From assembly GCA_035651755.1 (NCBI GenBank), contig DASRFA010000044.1:1-64000 (forward strand): a stretch of DNA of 64,000 bases, given 5' to 3'. Both the position numbers and the translations under genes were made by a program. Below are positions 52,200-60,477 of this stretch, piece after piece. Below the pieces are notes generated by a model, which did no database searches, was not told where the DNA came from, and saw nothing but the letters and a program-made list of their open reading frames with translations. Every line of letters begins with the position of its first letter. Positions within the stretch are counted from its first letter, which is position 1. This stretch comes from DASRFA01 sp035651755. GTDB taxonomy: Bacteria; Desulfobacterota; Binatia; UBA12015.

Positions 52200-52912
52200 G
52201 CCGCCGGCGTCCGGTCGTGACGATCGACGGGCCCGCGGGGGCGGGGAAGAGCACGGTGAGCCGCGCCCTCGCCGACCGCCTCGGCTTCATCTACCTCGAC
52301 ACCGGCGCGATCTACCGCGCGACCGCGCTCGAAGCGGGTCACGACGCTGGACTGGCCGCGCGCGTCGACGGCGCGAACGACGTCGCGGCGCTCGCGGACG
52401 AAGACCGTCGCCGCCTCGCGGAGGTCGCCGCCGCGCTCGACCTCCGCTTCGAGGACGGCGACACGCGCGTCCTCGTCGGCGGGCGCGACGTGAGCGCCGC
52501 GATCCGGGCGCCGGAGATCGGGGAGCGGGCATCCAAGATCTCCGCCGTGCCGGAGGTGCGGGCGGCGCTCCTCCCGCTGCAGCGCAGGATCGCGGTGGAG
52601 GGGGGCGTCGTCGCGGAGGGGCGCGACGTCGGGACGGTGGTGTTCCCCGACGCCGAGGTCAAGTTCTTCCTCACCGCGGATGCCGCCGAGCGGGCCCGCC
52701 GGCGTGCGGCCGAGCTGCGCGCGCGCGGCGTCGCGATCGACGAGGCGGCCGTGCGGGCCGAGATCGAGGCGCGCGACGCGCGCGATTCACGGCGCGCGGT
52801 GGCCCCTCTCGTGCAGCCCGCGGACGCGATCGTCGTCGACAGCTCGCGGCTCGCGCCCGAGGCGGTGCTGGCCCGCATGGTGGACGCCGTAACTCAGCGC
52901 AATCCCGCTTGA
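52196..52912 (+). CDS. cmk: Cytidylate kinase
   Basis: The product has 238 residues from a GTG overlapping the aroA stop. P-loop DGPAGAGKSTVSRALAD, FIYLDTGAIYRA, the NMP-binding insertion (IRAPEIGERASKISAVPEVRAALL), VAEGRDVGTVVFPDAEVKFFLTA and RDARDSRRAVAPL are CMP kinase hallmarks. It phosphorylates CMP and dCMP. The order aroA-cmk-rpsA is widespread in proteobacteria. Confidence 0.95.
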   Translation: MSRRRPVVTIDGPAGAGKSTVSRALADRLGFIYLDTGAIYRATALEAGHDAGLAARVDGANDVAALADEDRRRLAEVAAALDLRFEDGDTRVLVGGRDVSAAIRAPEIGERASKISAVPEVRAALLPLQRRIAVEGGVVAEGRDVGTVVFPDAEVKFFLTADAAERARRRAAELRARGVAIDEAAVRAEIEARDARDSRRAVAPLVQPADAIVVDSSRLAPEAVLARMVDAVTQRNPA

Positions 52913-52937
52913 ATATCCGACGGTTGAAGAGTATGCC
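52909..52937 (+). promoter_or_regulatory. Possible promoter of rpsA
   Basis: TTGAAT (52909-52914, starting at the end of cmk), 17-bp spacer, TATGCC (52932-52937). The leader would contain a hairpin (CGCTCT at 52939-52944 with AGAGCG at 52959-52964) and GGGGAGG before the ATG pair at 52992/52995. This is the region where S1 autoregulation acts in other bacteria. Confidence 0.35.
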
Positions 52938-52991
52938 TCGCTCTGCGCGCAGGGGACCAGAGCGCGCAATCCCCGGGGAGGCACAATCTGC

Positions 52992-54716
52992 ATGATGATC
53001 GCGAAGGACGAACCGTCGTCGCTTGACGACGATTTTGGCCGACTGTTCGAGCAGAGTCTCAAGTCGGTCAAGCCGGGAGAAGTCGTCAAGGGCAGGGTCG
53101 TCCAGGTCGCGAATGGGTTCGTCACCGTCGACATCGGGTACAAGTCGGAAGGCCAGATCCCGATCCACGAGTTCCGCGATCGCGACGGCCACATCGACGT
53201 CAATGCCGGCGACGAGGTCGACGTCTACTTCGAGGCCACCGAGAACGACACCGGCGCGGTGAGCCTCTCGCGCGCCAAGGCCGAGCAGGTGAAGGTCTGG
53301 CGCGACATCGAGCAGGCGTACAACGCCGGCGAGGCGATCGAGGGGTTGATCGTCGGCAAGGTGAAGGGCGGCCTCAAGGTCGACATCGGCGTGGCGGCAT
53401 TCCTTCCCGGATCGCACGCCGACCTCCGCCCGACGCGCAACCTCGATCGCTTCATCGGGCAGAAGGGCCGCTTCCAGGTCCTCAAGTTCAACCGCTCGCG
53501 CGGCAACGTGGTCGTGTCGCGGCGGGCGGTGCTCGAGCGAGAGCGCTCCGCCTTGAAGGAGGAGACGCTGCGGGTGCTCGAGGAGGGCATCATCCTCGAG
53601 GGCGCCGTCAAGAACATCACCGACTACGGCGCGTTCGTCGATCTCGGCGGTCTCGACGGCCTGCTCCACATCACCGACATGTCGTGGGGCCGGATCTCGC
53701 ACCCGTCGGAGGTCATCAACGTCGGCGACCAGGTGAAGGTCGTCGTCCTGAAGTACGACCCCGAGCGCGAGCGCGTCTCGCTCGGCATGAAGCAGATCAT
53801 GCCGGACCCGTGGACGACCGCGGGCGAGCGCTACCCGGTCGGCACGCGGATCCGCGGCAAGGTCGTCAGCATCACCGACTACGGCGCGTTCGTCGAGCTC
53901 GAGAAGGGCGTCGAGGGTCTCATCCACGTCTCCGAGATGTCGTGGACGAAGCGCGTCACGCACCCGTCGAAGATCCTCGAGGTCGGCGCCGACGTCGAGG
54001 TCCAGGTCCTCGACGTCGACCCGACCAACCGCCGCATCTCCCTCGGTCTGAAGCAGGTCGAGCCCAATCCCTGGGAGATGGTCCGCGTCAATCACCCGAT
54101 CGGCAGCCAGATCCGCGGGAAGGTGAAGAGCATCACCGACTTCGGAGTCTTCATCGGGGTCGAGGAGGGAATCGACGGGCTCGTCCACATCTCGGACCTC
54201 CACTGGACGAAGAAGGTCAAGCACCCGTCGGAGCTCTACAAGAAGGGCGACGAGATCGAGGCGATCGTCCTCGGAGTCGACGTCGACAACGAGCGCATCT
54301 CGCTCGGCGTCAAGCAGCTCGCCTCCGACCCGTGGCAGACCCTTCCGCAGCGCTTCCCGATCGGTGCCCGCGTCAAGGGCCCGATCACGAGCGTCACGGA
54401 CTTCGGCGTCTTCGTCGAAATCGAGGACGGCATCGAGGGGCTCATTCACGTCTCGCAGATCTCGAACGAGCGCATCGACAAGCCGAGCCAGCACTTCAAG
54501 GTCGGCGACGAGATCGAGGCCGAGGTCACGAACATCGACCCGCGCGAGAAGAAGATCGGCCTGTCGGTGCGGGCCCTCCAGCGCAGCCAGGAGCGCGAGG
54601 AGATGAACGCGTACATGAGCCGCGAGGGCAAGGCGGCGCGCTTCTCGCTCGAGGACGTGGTGGGCGCCGACCTGCAGCGGGCGGCCGTCGGCGAGAAGGC
54701 GAAGCCCCAGAGCTGA
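52992..54716 (+). CDS. rpsA: Ribosomal protein bS1
   Basis: The product has 574 residues with six S1 repeats. The first two are divergent ribosome-binding ones (GEVVKGRVVQVANGFVTVDIG; GEAIEGLIVGKVKGGLKVDIG). Four canonical RNA-binding repeats follow, such as GTRIRGKVVSITDYGAFVEL with GVEGLIHVSEMSW. It recruits mRNAs to the 30S subunit. Two adjacent ATG codons could start it. The C-terminal tail after the sixth repeat is charged. Confidence 0.96.
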   Translation: MMIAKDEPSSLDDDFGRLFEQSLKSVKPGEVVKGRVVQVANGFVTVDIGYKSEGQIPIHEFRDRDGHIDVNAGDEVDVYFEATENDTGAVSLSRAKAEQVKVWRDIEQAYNAGEAIEGLIVGKVKGGLKVDIGVAAFLPGSHADLRPTRNLDRFIGQKGRFQVLKFNRSRGNVVVSRRAVLERERSALKEETLRVLEEGIILEGAVKNITDYGAFVDLGGLDGLLHITDMSWGRISHPSEVINVGDQVKVVVLKYDPERERVSLGMKQIMPDPWTTAGERYPVGTRIRGKVVSITDYGAFVELEKGVEGLIHVSEMSWTKRVTHPSKILEVGADVEVQVLDVDPTNRRISLGLKQVEPNPWEMVRVNHPIGSQIRGKVKSITDFGVFIGVEEGIDGLVHISDLHWTKKVKHPSELYKKGDEIEAIVLGVDVDNERISLGVKQLASDPWQTLPQRFPIGARVKGPITSVTDFGVFVEIEDGIEGLIHVSQISNERIDKPSQHFKVGDEIEAEVTNIDPREKKIGLSVRALQRSQEREEMNAYMSREGKAARFSLEDVVGADLQRAAVGEKAKPQS

Positions 54717-54774
54717 CCGGCCATGGCTCGGCGGACGCGCGCGATCGCGGCCCGCGTGGCGAGCGGGTGAAGCG

Positions 54775-55737
54775 ATGGCCGTTCACCCGCTCCGCAGGGC
54801 CCTGGGGTTCCTGGTCGGGTTCCTCGTCCTGTTCTTCCTCGCCGCGCTCGCGGTGTCCCTGACGCACGACCACTCCGGCCGGCTGTCCCTGGGGTCGGAC
54901 CACTCGGTCGCCCTCGTCCCGCTCGAGGGCGAGATCCGGAGCTCCGACGACTTCGTCGAGACCCTGGACGACCTCGCCGACCGCGGCTCGATCGCGGCGG
55001 TCGTCGTTCGCATCAACTCGCCCGGCGGAGCGGTCGCGCCGTCGCAGGAGATGTACGCGGCGGTGCGGCGATTGCGCGAGAAGAAGCCGGTGGTGGCGTC
55101 GCTCGGCTCGGTCGCCGCCTCGGGCGGCTACTACGTCGCCAGCGCGGCCGACGTGGTGGTCGCGAATCCGGGCACGCTCACCGGGTCGATCGGGGTGATC
55201 CTGTCGCTTGCCAACGTGACCGGTCTCTTGGAAAAGATCGGCGTCCAGGCGGAGGTCTTGAAGGCGGGCTCGTACAAGGACATGGGGTCGCCGTTCCGGC
55301 CGATGACCGACGAGGACAGGGCGGCGTTCCAGGAGATGCTCGATCAGGTGCATACGCAGTTCATCGACGCGGTGGCCACCGGCCGGAAGATGGATCCGGC
55401 CGACGCGCGCCGCATCGCGAACGGACGCGTCTACACCGGGCAGCAAGCAAAGGATCTCGGCCTCGTCGACGAGCTCGGCGGCGTCGAGGAGGCCGTGCGG
55501 ATCGCCGCGTCGCGGAGCGGCATCACCGGCGAGCCGACGGTCGAGCGCATCTCGCCGACCCGACGGCCGTGGTGGCTTCGCATGCTGATGTCCGATCGAG
55601 TCGCCATCCCGGCGGAGACGTCGCTCCCGCTCGGCATCTTCGAGTGGCTGGCGAAGGCCGCCGATCGCTCGGTGACCGGCGACCAGGCGCCGGTCCTGTG
55701 GCGCATGCCGATCGCGACCGATGGGATCCGCTGGTGA
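54775..55737 (+). CDS. sppA: SppA, signal peptide peptidase (short type)
   Basis: This 320-residue protein has one membrane helix (about 9-28). The S49 domain has INSPGGAVAPSQEMYAAVRRL, then GSVAASGGYYVASAADVVVANPGTLTGSIGVI with Ser116 as nucleophile, and KAGSYKDMGSPFRPM with Lys168 as the base. This Ser/Lys dyad layout is that of the 36-kDa bacterial SppA, which degrades cleaved signal peptides in the membrane. Downstream ihfB is 31 bp away. Confidence 0.92.
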   Translation: MAVHPLRRALGFLVGFLVLFFLAALAVSLTHDHSGRLSLGSDHSVALVPLEGEIRSSDDFVETLDDLADRGSIAAVVVRINSPGGAVAPSQEMYAAVRRLREKKPVVASLGSVAASGGYYVASAADVVVANPGTLTGSIGVILSLANVTGLLEKIGVQAEVLKAGSYKDMGSPFRPMTDEDRAAFQEMLDQVHTQFIDAVATGRKMDPADARRIANGRVYTGQQAKDLGLVDELGGVEEAVRIAASRSGITGEPTVERISPTRRPWWLRMLMSDRVAIPAETSLPLGIFEWLAKAADRSVTGDQAPVLWRMPIATDGIRW

Positions 55738-55768
55738 ACGAGGCGGCGCAGGCGAACGGAGTCCGAAA

Positions 55769-56179
55769 ATGACCAAGCGCGAGCTCATCGAGGAAGTCGT
55801 CAACACTCGCTCGCATCTCCCGCGGCGCGAGGTCGAGGCGCTGGTGAACGGGGTGTTCGGAAGCCTCACCGACGCGCTCGCGCGCGGTGAGCGCATCGAG
55901 ATCCGCGGGTTCGGAAGCTTCATCGTCAAGCGCCGGAACGCGCGCGAGGGCCTGAACCCGAAGACGGGTGAGGTGGTGAGCGTGAACGCGAAGCGCGTCG
56001 CGTTCTTCAAGGCCGGGAAGGAGCTCAAGCAGCGCGTCGATCGCCGCCCGCTCTCCTTCGACCAGACCGCGGTCGCGGCGGCCGGCGCGGCGGCCGCACC
56101 GGCGCGCGCATCGCTCGACGGCGCCTCCGCGGCGTCGGGACGCGGCCTCGACGGAGCGCGCGCGAGCGGGGAGAAGTAG
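55769..56179 (+). CDS. HU/IHF-family nucleoid protein with C-terminal tail
   Basis: The product has 136 residues. Residues 1-95 are a complete HU/IHF fold: MTKRELIEEVVNTRSHLPRREVEALVNGVFGSLTDAL, GERIEIRGFGSFIVKRRNAREGLNPKTGEVVSVNAK, VAFFKAGKELKQRV. The order rpsA-sppA-ihfB and the sequence favour IHF beta. The NPKTG turn carries the intercalating Pro. About 40 extra Ala/Ser/Gly-rich residues follow the fold, which is not usual for IHF. It bends DNA. Confidence 0.9.
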   Translation: MTKRELIEEVVNTRSHLPRREVEALVNGVFGSLTDALARGERIEIRGFGSFIVKRRNAREGLNPKTGEVVSVNAKRVAFFKAGKELKQRVDRRPLSFDQTAVAAAGAAAAPARASLDGASAASGRGLDGARASGEK

Positions 56180-56185
56180 CCCCGG

Positions 56186-56674
56186 GTGTCGCGCGCGGTC
56201 CTCTGGGCGCCGTGGCGCATGGCCTACGTCGGGGCCGACCGCGCGCCGTCGGGCTGCATCTTCTGCGAGCTGCCCCGCGCGGGCGACGCGCGCGAGAACC
56301 TCGTGCTCGAGGCCGGGCCGGACGCGGTCGTCATGCTGAACCGCTTCCCCTACAACAACGGCCACCTCATGGTCGCACCGCGCCGTCACACCGGCGACCT
56401 CGCCGAGCTCTCGGACGGCGAGTATCGCGGGCTGATGGACCGGCTGCGCGCCGCGGTCGCGATCGTCCAGCGCGTGCTCACGCCCGACGCGATGAACGTC
56501 GGGGCGAACCTCGGCCGCGACGCCGGAGCCGGGATCGCCGACCACCTGCACTGGCACGTCGTGCCGCGCTGGGCGGGCGACACGAACTTCATGCCGGTCA
56601 TCGGCGACGTGAAGGTCATGCCGCAGCACCTGCTGGCGAGCTGGGACCAGCTTCGGCCGCACTTCGCCGCTTGA
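56186..56674 (+). CDS. HIT-family nucleotide hydrolase/transferase
   Basis: The product has 162 residues from GTG, 6 bp after the HU/IHF gene. It opens AVLWAPWRMAYV, with CIFC nearby, then NRFPYNNGHLMVAPRRHTGDLAELSD and the histidine triad HLHWHVVPRW (His120, His122, His124). The WAPWR...CIFC opening is that of the Ap4A phosphorylase-like HIT branch seen in actinobacteria and deltaproteobacteria. The substrate is probably a dinucleoside polyphosphate or AMP conjugate. Confidence 0.88.
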   Translation: MSRAVLWAPWRMAYVGADRAPSGCIFCELPRAGDARENLVLEAGPDAVVMLNRFPYNNGHLMVAPRRHTGDLAELSDGEYRGLMDRLRAAVAIVQRVLTPDAMNVGANLGRDAGAGIADHLHWHVVPRWAGDTNFMPVIGDVKVMPQHLLASWDQLRPHFAA

Positions 56675-56717
56675 CGCTCGGGGACCCGCGCCGTGGAAAG
56701 GCGGCGTTTCGCGCGCC

Positions 56718-56746
56718 TTGCTCGGCCTCGACCGACCGCAGATAAT
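56718..56746 (+). promoter_or_regulatory. Predicted promoter of the moxR-vwa unit
   Basis: TTGCTC (56718-56723), 17-bp spacer, GATAAT (56741-56746, five of six matches to the -10 consensus). A leader of about 45 bases ends with AGGAGG before the ATG at 56797. Confidence 0.5.
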
Positions 56747-56796
56747 GCGGCAATCCGATCCCGCCCGGGCCGCGAGAAGGCCGGCAGGAGGTGGCG

Positions 56797-58194
56797 ATGC
56801 CCGCTGAGACGACCCTCGGGGACCTGCGCCGCTCGGGCTACCGGCCCGAGCGCGTTCGCGACGAGCTCCGGCGGAACCTCCTCGTCCGCCTCGCGCGCGG
56901 CGACCGGCTGCTCCCCGGGATCGTCGGCTACGACGACACCGTCATCCCGGAGATCGAGAACGCGATCCTTTCGGGGCACCACATGGTGTTCCTCGGCGAG
57001 CGCGGACAAGCGAAGTCGCGCATGATCCGCGGCCTCGTCGAGCTGCTCGACGAGCGCATCCCCGTCGTCGCCGGCTGCGAGATCCACTGCGACCCGCTGG
57101 CGCCGATCTGTCGCACCTGCCGGGCGCGCATCGCGGACGAGGGCGACGCGACGCCCGTCGCCTGGCTCGAGCGCGAGCAGCGCTACTCCGAGAAGCTCGC
57201 GACGCCCGACGTCTCGATCGCCGACCTCATCGGCGAGATCGACCCGATCAAGGTCGCCGAAGGGCGATACCTCGCCGACGAGGCGACGATCCACTACGGG
57301 CTCGTCCCCCGGACGAATCGCGGCATCTTCGCGATCAACGAGCTCCCCGACCTCATGGAGAAGATCCAGGTCGGCCTTTTCAACCTGATGGAGGAGCGCG
57401 ACGTTCAGATCAAAGGCTTCAAGGTCCGCCTCCCGATCGACGTCGTCGTGATCGCGAGCGCGAACCCCGAGGACTACACGAGCCGCGGCCGCATCATCAC
57501 TCCGCTCAAGGACCGTTTCGACGTCCAGATCCGGACGCACTATCCGAAGACCATCGAGGACGAGATCGCGATCATGGAGCAGGAGGTCGCGACCGACGAG
57601 CGCGACGGGCGCCCGCTTCGCATCCCGGACTTCATGAAGGCGATCGTTGCGCAGCTCACGTTCGAGGCGCGCCGGTCGCCGGACGTGAACCAGTCGTCGG
57701 GCGTGAGCGTCCGCGTCACGCTCAACAACTACGAGACGCTGATCGCGAACGCCGAGCGCCGGGCGATCCGGCTCGCGGAGGCGGAGATCGTGCCGCGCGT
57801 GTGCGACCTGCACGCGATCGGCGCTTCGATGCTCGGCAAGCTCGAGCTCGAGTACGGCGGCGACGAGCGCGACGACGCGACCCCGCTCGAGCGGCTCCTC
57901 AACCGAGCGATCATCGCCGTCTTCGACCGGAACGTCACCCTGGATCGCCTGAAGCGGGTGATCGAGTACTTCGAGGGCGGCTGGGGCGTCGAGGTCTCCG
58001 ACATGATGCGGGCCGACGAGTACCTCGAGGGCATCCGCGGCATCCCCGGGCTGCGCGAGGCGATCGAGGAGCTGGGGGCGTTCGAGTCGCCGGCGCTGAT
58101 GGCGGCGGCGACCGAGTTCCTGCTCGAGGGCCTGCACCTGCACCAGAAGCTGAACAAGGACCGCGAAGGTGGCCGCACGACGTACCGCGCGTGA
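56797..58194 (+). CDS. MoxR/magnesium-chelatase-type AAA+ ATPase
   Basis: The product has 465 residues. The ATG at 56797 has AGGAGG six bases upstream (a GTG two codons earlier is possible). LLPGIVGYDDTVIPEIENAILSGHHMVFLGERGQAKSRM gives the AAA+ P-loop in its MoxR form. GIFAINELPDLMEKIQVGLFNLMEERDVQIKG holds Walker B and the helix-2 insert. VIASANPEDYTSRGRIITPLKDRFDVQI carries sensor 1 and the Arg finger region. Cys94, Cys98, Cys105 and Cys108 in an insert after the P-loop could bind zinc. Such ATPases act as chaperones with a von Willebrand partner, here encoded at 58582. Confidence 0.9.
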   Translation: MPAETTLGDLRRSGYRPERVRDELRRNLLVRLARGDRLLPGIVGYDDTVIPEIENAILSGHHMVFLGERGQAKSRMIRGLVELLDERIPVVAGCEIHCDPLAPICRTCRARIADEGDATPVAWLEREQRYSEKLATPDVSIADLIGEIDPIKVAEGRYLADEATIHYGLVPRTNRGIFAINELPDLMEKIQVGLFNLMEERDVQIKGFKVRLPIDVVVIASANPEDYTSRGRIITPLKDRFDVQIRTHYPKTIEDEIAIMEQEVATDERDGRPLRIPDFMKAIVAQLTFEARRSPDVNQSSGVSVRVTLNNYETLIANAERRAIRLAEAEIVPRVCDLHAIGASMLGKLELEYGGDERDDATPLERLLNRAIIAVFDRNVTLDRLKRVIEYFEGGWGVEVSDMMRADEYLEGIRGIPGLREAIEELGAFESPALMAAATEFLLEGLHLHQKLNKDREGGRTTYRA

Positions 58195-58581
58195 ATGCTA
58201 TTTCCGCGGTTCGTCGAGCAGTTTCCGCTGCATGTGGGTACGTCGGTGCCCGAGCGGGGGCGGTTGCGGGCCCCGGGGCTCGAGTCGTCGCTACTCGTCT
58301 ATTGTCTCATGCTCGTCTGTAGGAGCGATCCTCCAACCGAGCCCCGGGGTCCGCAACCGCCCCCGCTCCACGGCCACCCAGTATGGGGGCGGAAATGTGG
58401 TCCGTCCCACGCCGCTGCCGCGGCCGCATTCACGCGCGGTACCGGGGAGGGGCGTGCGGGGCAAGTGGATGGAGACGTCGGCGGGGCGGAGGCGTGAGCG
58501 GACGGGCCCGCTCACGCCTCCGCCCGGGCACCGGGGCTTCCATCGACGCCGTCGGGAAAACGCCGAACGAGATCAGGCCAA
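58195..58581. other. 387-bp non-coding gap between the ATPase and its VWA partner
   Basis: No gene is supported. It contains a 117-bp inverted-repeat element (58252-58368) and GC-rich sequence after it. Open frames across it have no homology that I can see. Confidence 0.65.
58252..58368. repeat. 117-bp element with 31-bp terminal inverted repeats
   Basis: The left arm 58252-58282 (GAGCGGGGGCGGTTGCGG...) and right arm 58338-58368 (...CCGCAACCGCCCCCGCTC) are reverse complements over 31 bases with one mismatch. The 55-bp centre is notably AT-richer (CTACTCGTCTATTGTCTCAT) than the surroundings. It is unrelated in sequence to the 146-bp elements at 18 kb. It resembles a MITE or a palindromic intergenic repeat; its transcript would form a very stable hairpin between two partner genes. 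Confidence 0.8.
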
Positions 58582-60186
58582 GTGTTGAAGATTCGCTACA
58601 CGGCGTGGGACGGGACGCAGAGCGTTCGGCTGGACCCGGAGCGGTTGTTCGAGCAGCTCGCGGAATCGCTGTCGCAGACCGACGACGTGCAGCAGGCGCT
58701 CGAATGGCTGCTGCGCCAGGGGCTCGAGCTCGACGGCGTCCACGTCATGGGGCTCGACGAGGCGCTGCAGATGGTGCGCGAGGAGATCCGCTCGCGCCAG
58801 CAGCAGTTCAACCTCGAGAACGCGCTCGACGACCCGCGCCGCCGCCTCGACGACATCCTCGCGCGCGAGCGCGAGCGGCTGGAAACGGGCCTGCCCGACG
58901 ACCCGGACGGATCGCGCGCGCGAGAGAAGCGCGCCTTCCTCGACGACCTCCCGAGCTCGCTCGCGTCCGCGATCGAGCGCCTCGCGCAGGACTACCGCTT
59001 CGCCGACCCCGACGCGGAGCGCGCGTTCCGCCAGCTCCTCGAAGAGCTCGACGACATCCGCGCGCTCGAGGAGTTCCGGCGCCGCGAGGGTGAGCGCTTC
59101 CGCGGGCCGCGCTCGCTCGACTATCGCGCCGCGCTCGAGCTCATGCGGGAGATGGAATCCCTCCGCAGCCTCGAGCGGCAGCTCGCGACCGGCGACTTCC
59201 GGTCGATCTCGCTCGAGGACCTGCGCCGGATGCTCGGCGACGAGGCGGCCCGCGACATCGAGCGACTCGGCCAGATCCTGGTCTTGCTCGAGAACGCCGG
59301 ATACTTGACGCAACGCGAGGGTCGGGTGCAGCTCTCCGCGCGCGGCGTCCGGAAGATCGGCCAGCTCGCGCTCCGCGACATCTACCAGACGCTCCTGCGC
59401 GACCGACCGGGCGCCCATTCCACCGAGGCGCGCGGCGCCTCGGAGGTCCGTCCCGAGCGCATCCGCCCGTACCTGCACGGCGACCCGATGAACGTCGCGC
59501 TGGTCGAGACGTTGATGAGGGCCGTCGCCCGCGGGCCGCGCACGCCGCTCCAGCTCGAGCCCGGCGACTTCCAGATCTACGACACCGACCACTCGACCGC
59601 GACGTCGACGGTGCTCCTCCTCGACATGAGCTGGTCGATGAGCTGGGAGGGGCGCTTCGCCGCCGCGAAGAAGGTCGCTCTCGCGCTCGAGAGCCTCATC
59701 CGGACGCGCTACCCGCGGGACTACTTCGGGATCGTCGGGTTCTACACCCGCGCGGTCGAGCTCCGCGCCCGCGACCTGCCCGAGGCGAGCTGGAACATGG
59801 GCGACCCGTTCACGAACCTGCAGGACGGGCTTCGCCTCGCGACCCGCATGCTGGCGAAGCACCCGAGCCGGAACCAGCACATGATCGTCGTGACCGACGG
59901 CCAGCCGACCGCGTACTACCACCGCGGCCGCCTCCACTGCGAGTGGCCGCTCTCGTTCGGAGGAGTCTCGCTGCGCGCCGCCGCCGAGACCCTGAAGGAG
60001 GTGGAGCGAGTGACCCGGCGCGGGATCACGATCAACACCTTCATGCTCGACGACTCCGTCGGTCTCCGGGCATTCGTCGAGCGCATGACGCGCATCAATC
60101 GGGGGCGGGCGCTCTACAGCCGCCCCGATCGCCTCGGCGAGTACCTCCTCGTCGACTACCTCGGCCGGAAGCGGAAGCGCGTGTGA
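58582..60186 (+). CDS. Von Willebrand factor A domain protein, partner of the MoxR-type ATPase
   Basis: The product has 534 residues from GTG. The N-terminal 340 residues are charged and helical (VRLDPERLFEQLAESLSQTDDVQQALEWLLRQGLELDG; many Glu/Arg heptads). The C-terminal VWA domain (about 340-510) has the MIDAS DMSWSMSW (Asp348, Ser350, Ser352) and IVVTDGQPTAYY (Asp439). It matches the VWA proteins that pair with MoxR/Mg-chelatase-like ATPases. The ATPase probably remodels targets picked by this protein. The biological target is unknown. Confidence 0.88.
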   Translation: MLKIRYTAWDGTQSVRLDPERLFEQLAESLSQTDDVQQALEWLLRQGLELDGVHVMGLDEALQMVREEIRSRQQQFNLENALDDPRRRLDDILARERERLETGLPDDPDGSRAREKRAFLDDLPSSLASAIERLAQDYRFADPDAERAFRQLLEELDDIRALEEFRRREGERFRGPRSLDYRAALELMREMESLRSLERQLATGDFRSISLEDLRRMLGDEAARDIERLGQILVLLENAGYLTQREGRVQLSARGVRKIGQLALRDIYQTLLRDRPGAHSTEARGASEVRPERIRPYLHGDPMNVALVETLMRAVARGPRTPLQLEPGDFQIYDTDHSTATSTVLLLDMSWSMSWEGRFAAAKKVALALESLIRTRYPRDYFGIVGFYTRAVELRARDLPEASWNMGDPFTNLQDGLRLATRMLAKHPSRNQHMIVVTDGQPTAYYHRGRLHCEWPLSFGGVSLRAAAETLKEVERVTRRGITINTFMLDDSVGLRAFVERMTRINRGRALYSRPDRLGEYLLVDYLGRKRKRV

Positions 60187-60210
60187 CGCCGCCGCCGGGG
60201 GCCATCACGA

Positions 60211-60257
60211 CGAGGGGATCTCTCCCCTCGCCCTAGACGGGCAAAGCCCGTCCAGGG
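60211..60257 (+). terminator. Tandem hairpins, possible terminator after the VWA gene
   Basis: CGAGGGG-ATCTCT-CCCCTCG (60211-60230) is directly followed by CCCTAGACGGGC-AAA-GCCCGTCCAGGG (60231-60257; one mismatch in 12 bp). Neither is followed by a T tract, so factor-independent termination is doubtful. They may stabilise the mRNA 3' end. Confidence 0.4.
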
Positions 60258-60285
60258 TCCCACTCCCCGGCTCGCTTCGCTCGGC
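60254..60285 (+). repeat. Short dispersed GC-rich repeat, copy B
   Basis: AGGGTCCCACTCCCCG followed by CTCGCTTCGCTCG, related to the copy at 39095-39130. The first block runs into the second hairpin stem above. Confidence 0.5.
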
Positions 60286-60477
60286 CGCGCGCGAAGCGCG
60301 CGGAGTTCGAGGTTGCGAATCGTGGCCGCGGCGTGCAATGCATGGCTCCCGGAACGTCGCCGGTCAGGGCCGCGCCGGCGCAGCGCGCCCGGAGGGACGA
60401 CCCGGCGGCCATAGACCGGCGAGGCGGACGGGGCGAGCGGGGGGAAGCCCGCGCGCAAGAGCGCGCAGGCGGATGGA

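Larger units (their letters stand above)
60187..60477. other. 291-bp intergenic region before mutS
   Basis: It contains two adjacent hairpins (60211-60257), a short dispersed repeat (60254-60285) and GC-rich sequence up to mutS. No small gene is supported. Confidence 0.55.

Noticed and set aside
60231..60257. Classical factor-independent terminator
   Set aside because: Strong hairpin but no T run on either strand, so it is reported only as a possible terminator or stabilising element.
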